The notes beneath the pieces were generated by a model that did no database searches, was not told where the DNA came from, and saw only the letters and a program-made list of their open reading frames with translations. A stretch of 64,000 bases of DNA from Betaproteobacteria bacterium (lineage in GTDB: Bacteria; Pseudomonadota; Gammaproteobacteria; Burkholderiales; SG8-39): assembly GCA_016234705.1 (NCBI GenBank), contig JACRAS010000250.1, positions 1 to 64,000 on the forward strand, in the 5' to 3' direction. Numbering within the stretch: position 1 is the first letter of the stretch; the number at the start of each line of letters is the position of its first letter. The translations under genes and the position numbers were made by a program. This document shows positions 61,924 through 64,000 of the stretch, in pieces.

Positions 61924-63647
61924 GCGGCAGCCGGCGCCGCCGCAGGCTTGTGCGCGCCAGAAAGAACGAACGACACCTTGCCATCGGCGTTGTGTGCCAG
62001 CGCCAGGGAGAAGCCCGAGACCTCGGCATGACGCGCCACCTGGTACAGGCCGATGCCCAGGCCGCTGTCCGAGGGCACCGGCCCGCGCAGCAGCTCGGTT
62101 GCGGTTTCCACCGCAATAGCGCGTCCGCCATCGCACACCTCCAGCCGGGCAGTGTCGCCGCAGGCGAAGCTGACGCTGATGGCGAAATCCCCCTGCTGCT
62201 TGCGTTTGCCGATCGCATTTTGTATCAGGTTGTCGGCGGCGCTTTCGAATAAATCCCGCGGCAGCAACGCCTGATCGCCGATCTCGCCCTCGCGGAACTC
62301 GATATCCTGGCCGGCATAGTTGCGCTGCAGGCCGCGCCACCAGCTTCGCGCCTGCACCGCGCTGCTGCTGGCGTCTGCCGGCCGGCTCAGCTTGTCCATG
62401 GTCTGCTGCAGGCGCTGGGTGATCACCGGCAACTGGCGCCGCATCAGCACATGCAGCTCGTCGGCGCCGCCGGCTTCCTGCTCGGCCGCGGCGCACAACA
62501 CATTGAGCGACTGCAGCAGGTTCTTGATGTCGTGGGTCATACGGGCGCCGGTTTCGTACACGGCCTGCACATAGGATTGCTGCTGCAGCTTTTGCTCGCG
62601 CAGTTTGGCCAAATAGAACTCGCCCAGCATCTGGCCCAGCAGATGAAAATGCCAGGTCAGCGCCGGGCTCAGGCTGTATTGGGTGTAGACGCGCAACTGG
62701 AGCTCCCCGTCGGCGTATTCCACTGTGTTTTTGCTCGGCTGGCCGAATTCGCCGCTATAGACGGAACTGCGCCAGGTGCCGCCGCTGACCCAGGGGAGTT
62801 TGCCCAGGCCGGCGCAGGCCTGCTGCAGAAACTTTTCCGGCTGCCTTTCCCATTGTGACAGCTCGGCCAGAAAGTACAGCCATTTCTCGAACGGCAGGCC
62901 GACCGACAGCAGGTATCTCGAGAACAGCATGGAGAGGCCGCCGAAACCCGCGCGCGGATTCCAGGCGAGTCCGAACAGCAGCAGCACCCCGGCGATCAGG
63001 AGCAGGCTGTAGGTGAGGGCGACAGGATAATTCACCCGGCCCAGGGTCATGAAAGCGAAACTGCCCAGCACCAGCAGCACGATGATCATGAACAGGAACG
63101 CGCTGTAGAAAAAATCCACCACCTGCGGTGTTTCGCCGGTATTGGTTTCCGTCGGCAGCGCCAGCATGACCAGGAACAGCAGCGGCAGCCCATACTGGGC
63201 GAACTGCTTCAGTTCCTGCGTCTGCGAGAACGCGGGCAGCAGTCGCGGAAACACCCAGATGAGCAACAGCGACACCAGGTACAGCAGCACGGTCAAATGG
63301 AAGTACCGTTGCCAGCGCGCCTGAAACAGGAACACCTTGCCCCCGACGATGCCGGCGAGGATGCACAGCCACAACAACATCAGCCACCAGTTCCAGAAAA
63401 ACAGGGCAAGCACGCACGCCAGGGCAATGACGGAAAGCTGCAGCGATGTCAGGCTCTGCTCGCCGCGCATGAACGGCTGCCACAGGATGAACAGGCCGAA
63501 GTGGGCGAGCATCAGCGCGCGCGCCCAGGTGTCTTCCACGCCGCGCATCGCGGTGAGGTGAAGCAACGCGAGCATGGCGACGAACAGCAGCTGCCAATAG
63601 CGGCTGATGAGCATCGGGGTAGCGCGGGTCAGGGTATCGGTAGCCAT
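61920..63647 (-). CDS. membrane histidine kinase (PrsK-like output domain)
   Basis: The protein has 575 residues. The N-terminal 230 residues hold about eight membrane segments (for example RYWQLLFVAMLALLHLTA, FLFMIIVLLVLGSFAFMTL, YSLLLIAGVLLLFGLAW). A cytoplasmic linker leads to an H-box TGARMTHDIKNLLQSLN and a GHKL ATPase with NLIQNAIGKRKQQG and SGLGIGLYQVA. The HDIKN form is shared with PrsK-type kinases, and the PrsR-like regulator at 44203 is its most likely partner. It is convergent with the prepilin gene, overlapping it by 4 bp. Confidence 0.85.
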   Translation of the reverse strand: MATDTLTRATPMLISRYWQLLFVAMLALLHLTAMRGVEDTWARALMLAHFGLFILWQPFMRGEQSLTSLQLSVIALACVLALFFWNWWLMLLWLCILAGIVGGKVFLFQARWQRYFHLTVLLYLVSLLLIWVFPRLLPAFSQTQELKQFAQYGLPLLFLVMLALPTETNTGETPQVVDFFYSAFLFMIIVLLVLGSFAFMTLGRVNYPVALTYSLLLIAGVLLLFGLAWNPRAGFGGLSMLFSRYLLSVGLPFEKWLYFLAELSQWERQPEKFLQQACAGLGKLPWVSGGTWRSSVYSGEFGQPSKNTVEYADGELQLRVYTQYSLSPALTWHFHLLGQMLGEFYLAKLREQKLQQQSYVQAVYETGARMTHDIKNLLQSLNVLCAAAEQEAGGADELHVLMRRQLPVITQRLQQTMDKLSRPADASSSAVQARSWWRGLQRNYAGQDIEFREGEIGDQALLPRDLFESAADNLIQNAIGKRKQQGDFAISVSFACGDTARLEVCDGGRAIAVETATELLRGPVPSDSGLGIGLYQVARHAEVSGFSLALAHNADGKVSFVLSGAHKPAAAPAAA

Positions 63648-63762
63648 GAGGCTTGCACTTGTTATGCTTGCAGTTTAACCTGAGAAAGGCACGATCGGTG
63701 GACACTCGATGGACACCTGGTGCCGGCCATTTACCGCGTCCAAAGCGACAGTCGAAAGAATC

Positions 63763-64000
63763 ATGTTTCACCCGATCCTGCCTATCGCCCGCTACACGCT
63801 GCTCGAGGCACTGCGCAACCGCTTGCTCTGGCTGGCGCTGATTCTGGTGCTTGCCGGACTCGCGTTCACCCAGTTCCTGCAGCAGGTGGCGATCACCGAA
63901 TCGAATCAGATCCAGGCGGCGCTGCTCGCCGCCTTGGTGCGGGTCGGCTCCGTATTCATGCTGGCGAGCTTCGTCGTCACCAGCATGGTCAGGGAGTTCA
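63763..64000 (+). CDS. ABC-2 type permease, truncated by window end
   Basis: The first 79 residues are present: FHPILPIARYTLLEALRNRL followed by two hydrophobic segments (about 21-38 and 52-73). The TLLEALRNRLLW opening is typical of NosY/GldF-like ABC-2 permeases. The CcmA-like ATPase gene at 43416 lacks a permease, so this could be its partner separated by the pilus genes. The gene runs off the right edge. Confidence 0.7.
   Translation, partial: MFHPILPIARYTLLEALRNRLLWLALILVLAGLAFTQFLQQVAITESNQIQAALLAALVRVGSVFMLASFVVTSMVREF

Overview
The window looks like a chromosomal segment of a GC-rich betaproteobacterium. The best evidence is gene order on the minus strand: sspB-sspA-petC-petB-petA, tatC-tatB-tatA-hinT-hisE-hisI-hisF-hisA-hisH-hisB, then hisC-hisD-hisG-murA-ibaG-ABC pair-mlaB-mlaC-mlaA-mlaD-mlaE-mlaF. 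This arrangement, with mlaA inside the mla operon and a short HisG, is typical of Nitrosomonadales/Rhodocyclales/Burkholderiales-like bacteria. A genus cannot be named from the sequence alone.

Layout. 0-3.4 kb is worn accessory DNA: an IS21-like end, a frameshifted membrane protein, a DUF433/DUF5615 toxin-antitoxin pair, a DNA-methyltransferase scrap and an XRE-type regulator. 3.4-10.1 kb holds a PAS-GGDEF cyclase, relics of ureG and ppc, an MBL hydrolase and a three-gene 2-oxoacid:ferredoxin oxidoreductase operon (korB, korA and a 621-residue flavin/iron-sulfur protein). 10.4-16.2 kb is a stress/redox regulatory block: ribosome hibernation factor, a 72-residue protein, a NarL-type kinase/regulator pair, a lone receiver, a Crp/Fnr regulator with an FNR-like recognition helix and a universal stress protein, with one FNR-like box. 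16.2-20.1 kb is a decayed island at the 3' end of tRNA-Thr(UGU), carrying an MFS transporter, an orphan HigA-type antidote, hicAB and two integrase relics. A partial copy of the tRNA 3' end lies at its far edge.

20.2-43.3 kb is core metabolism and envelope: stringent starvation proteins, cytochrome bc1 complex, DegS/DegQ-like protease, Tat translocase, histidine biosynthesis, murA and the Mla lipid-transport system. Two things interrupt it: a DUF4258/HTH toxin-antitoxin module with its own terminator between hisC and hisB, and a tandem-repeat expansion inside hisF.

43.4-64 kb is an MSHA-type type IV pilus locus. It runs from an ABC ATPase and a sigma-54-dependent response regulator, through an ExeA/MshM-like ATPase, a 947-residue Ig-like-repeat lipoprotein, secretin (mshL), mshN-like, mshE, mshG and three inner-membrane assembly proteins, to two unusual pilin-like proteins. 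It ends at a convergent membrane histidine kinase and a truncated ABC permease. The two last pilin-like proteins share a repeated module that I do not recognise. With the lipoprotein and the flanking kinase/regulator genes, they are the most promising undescribed material in the window.
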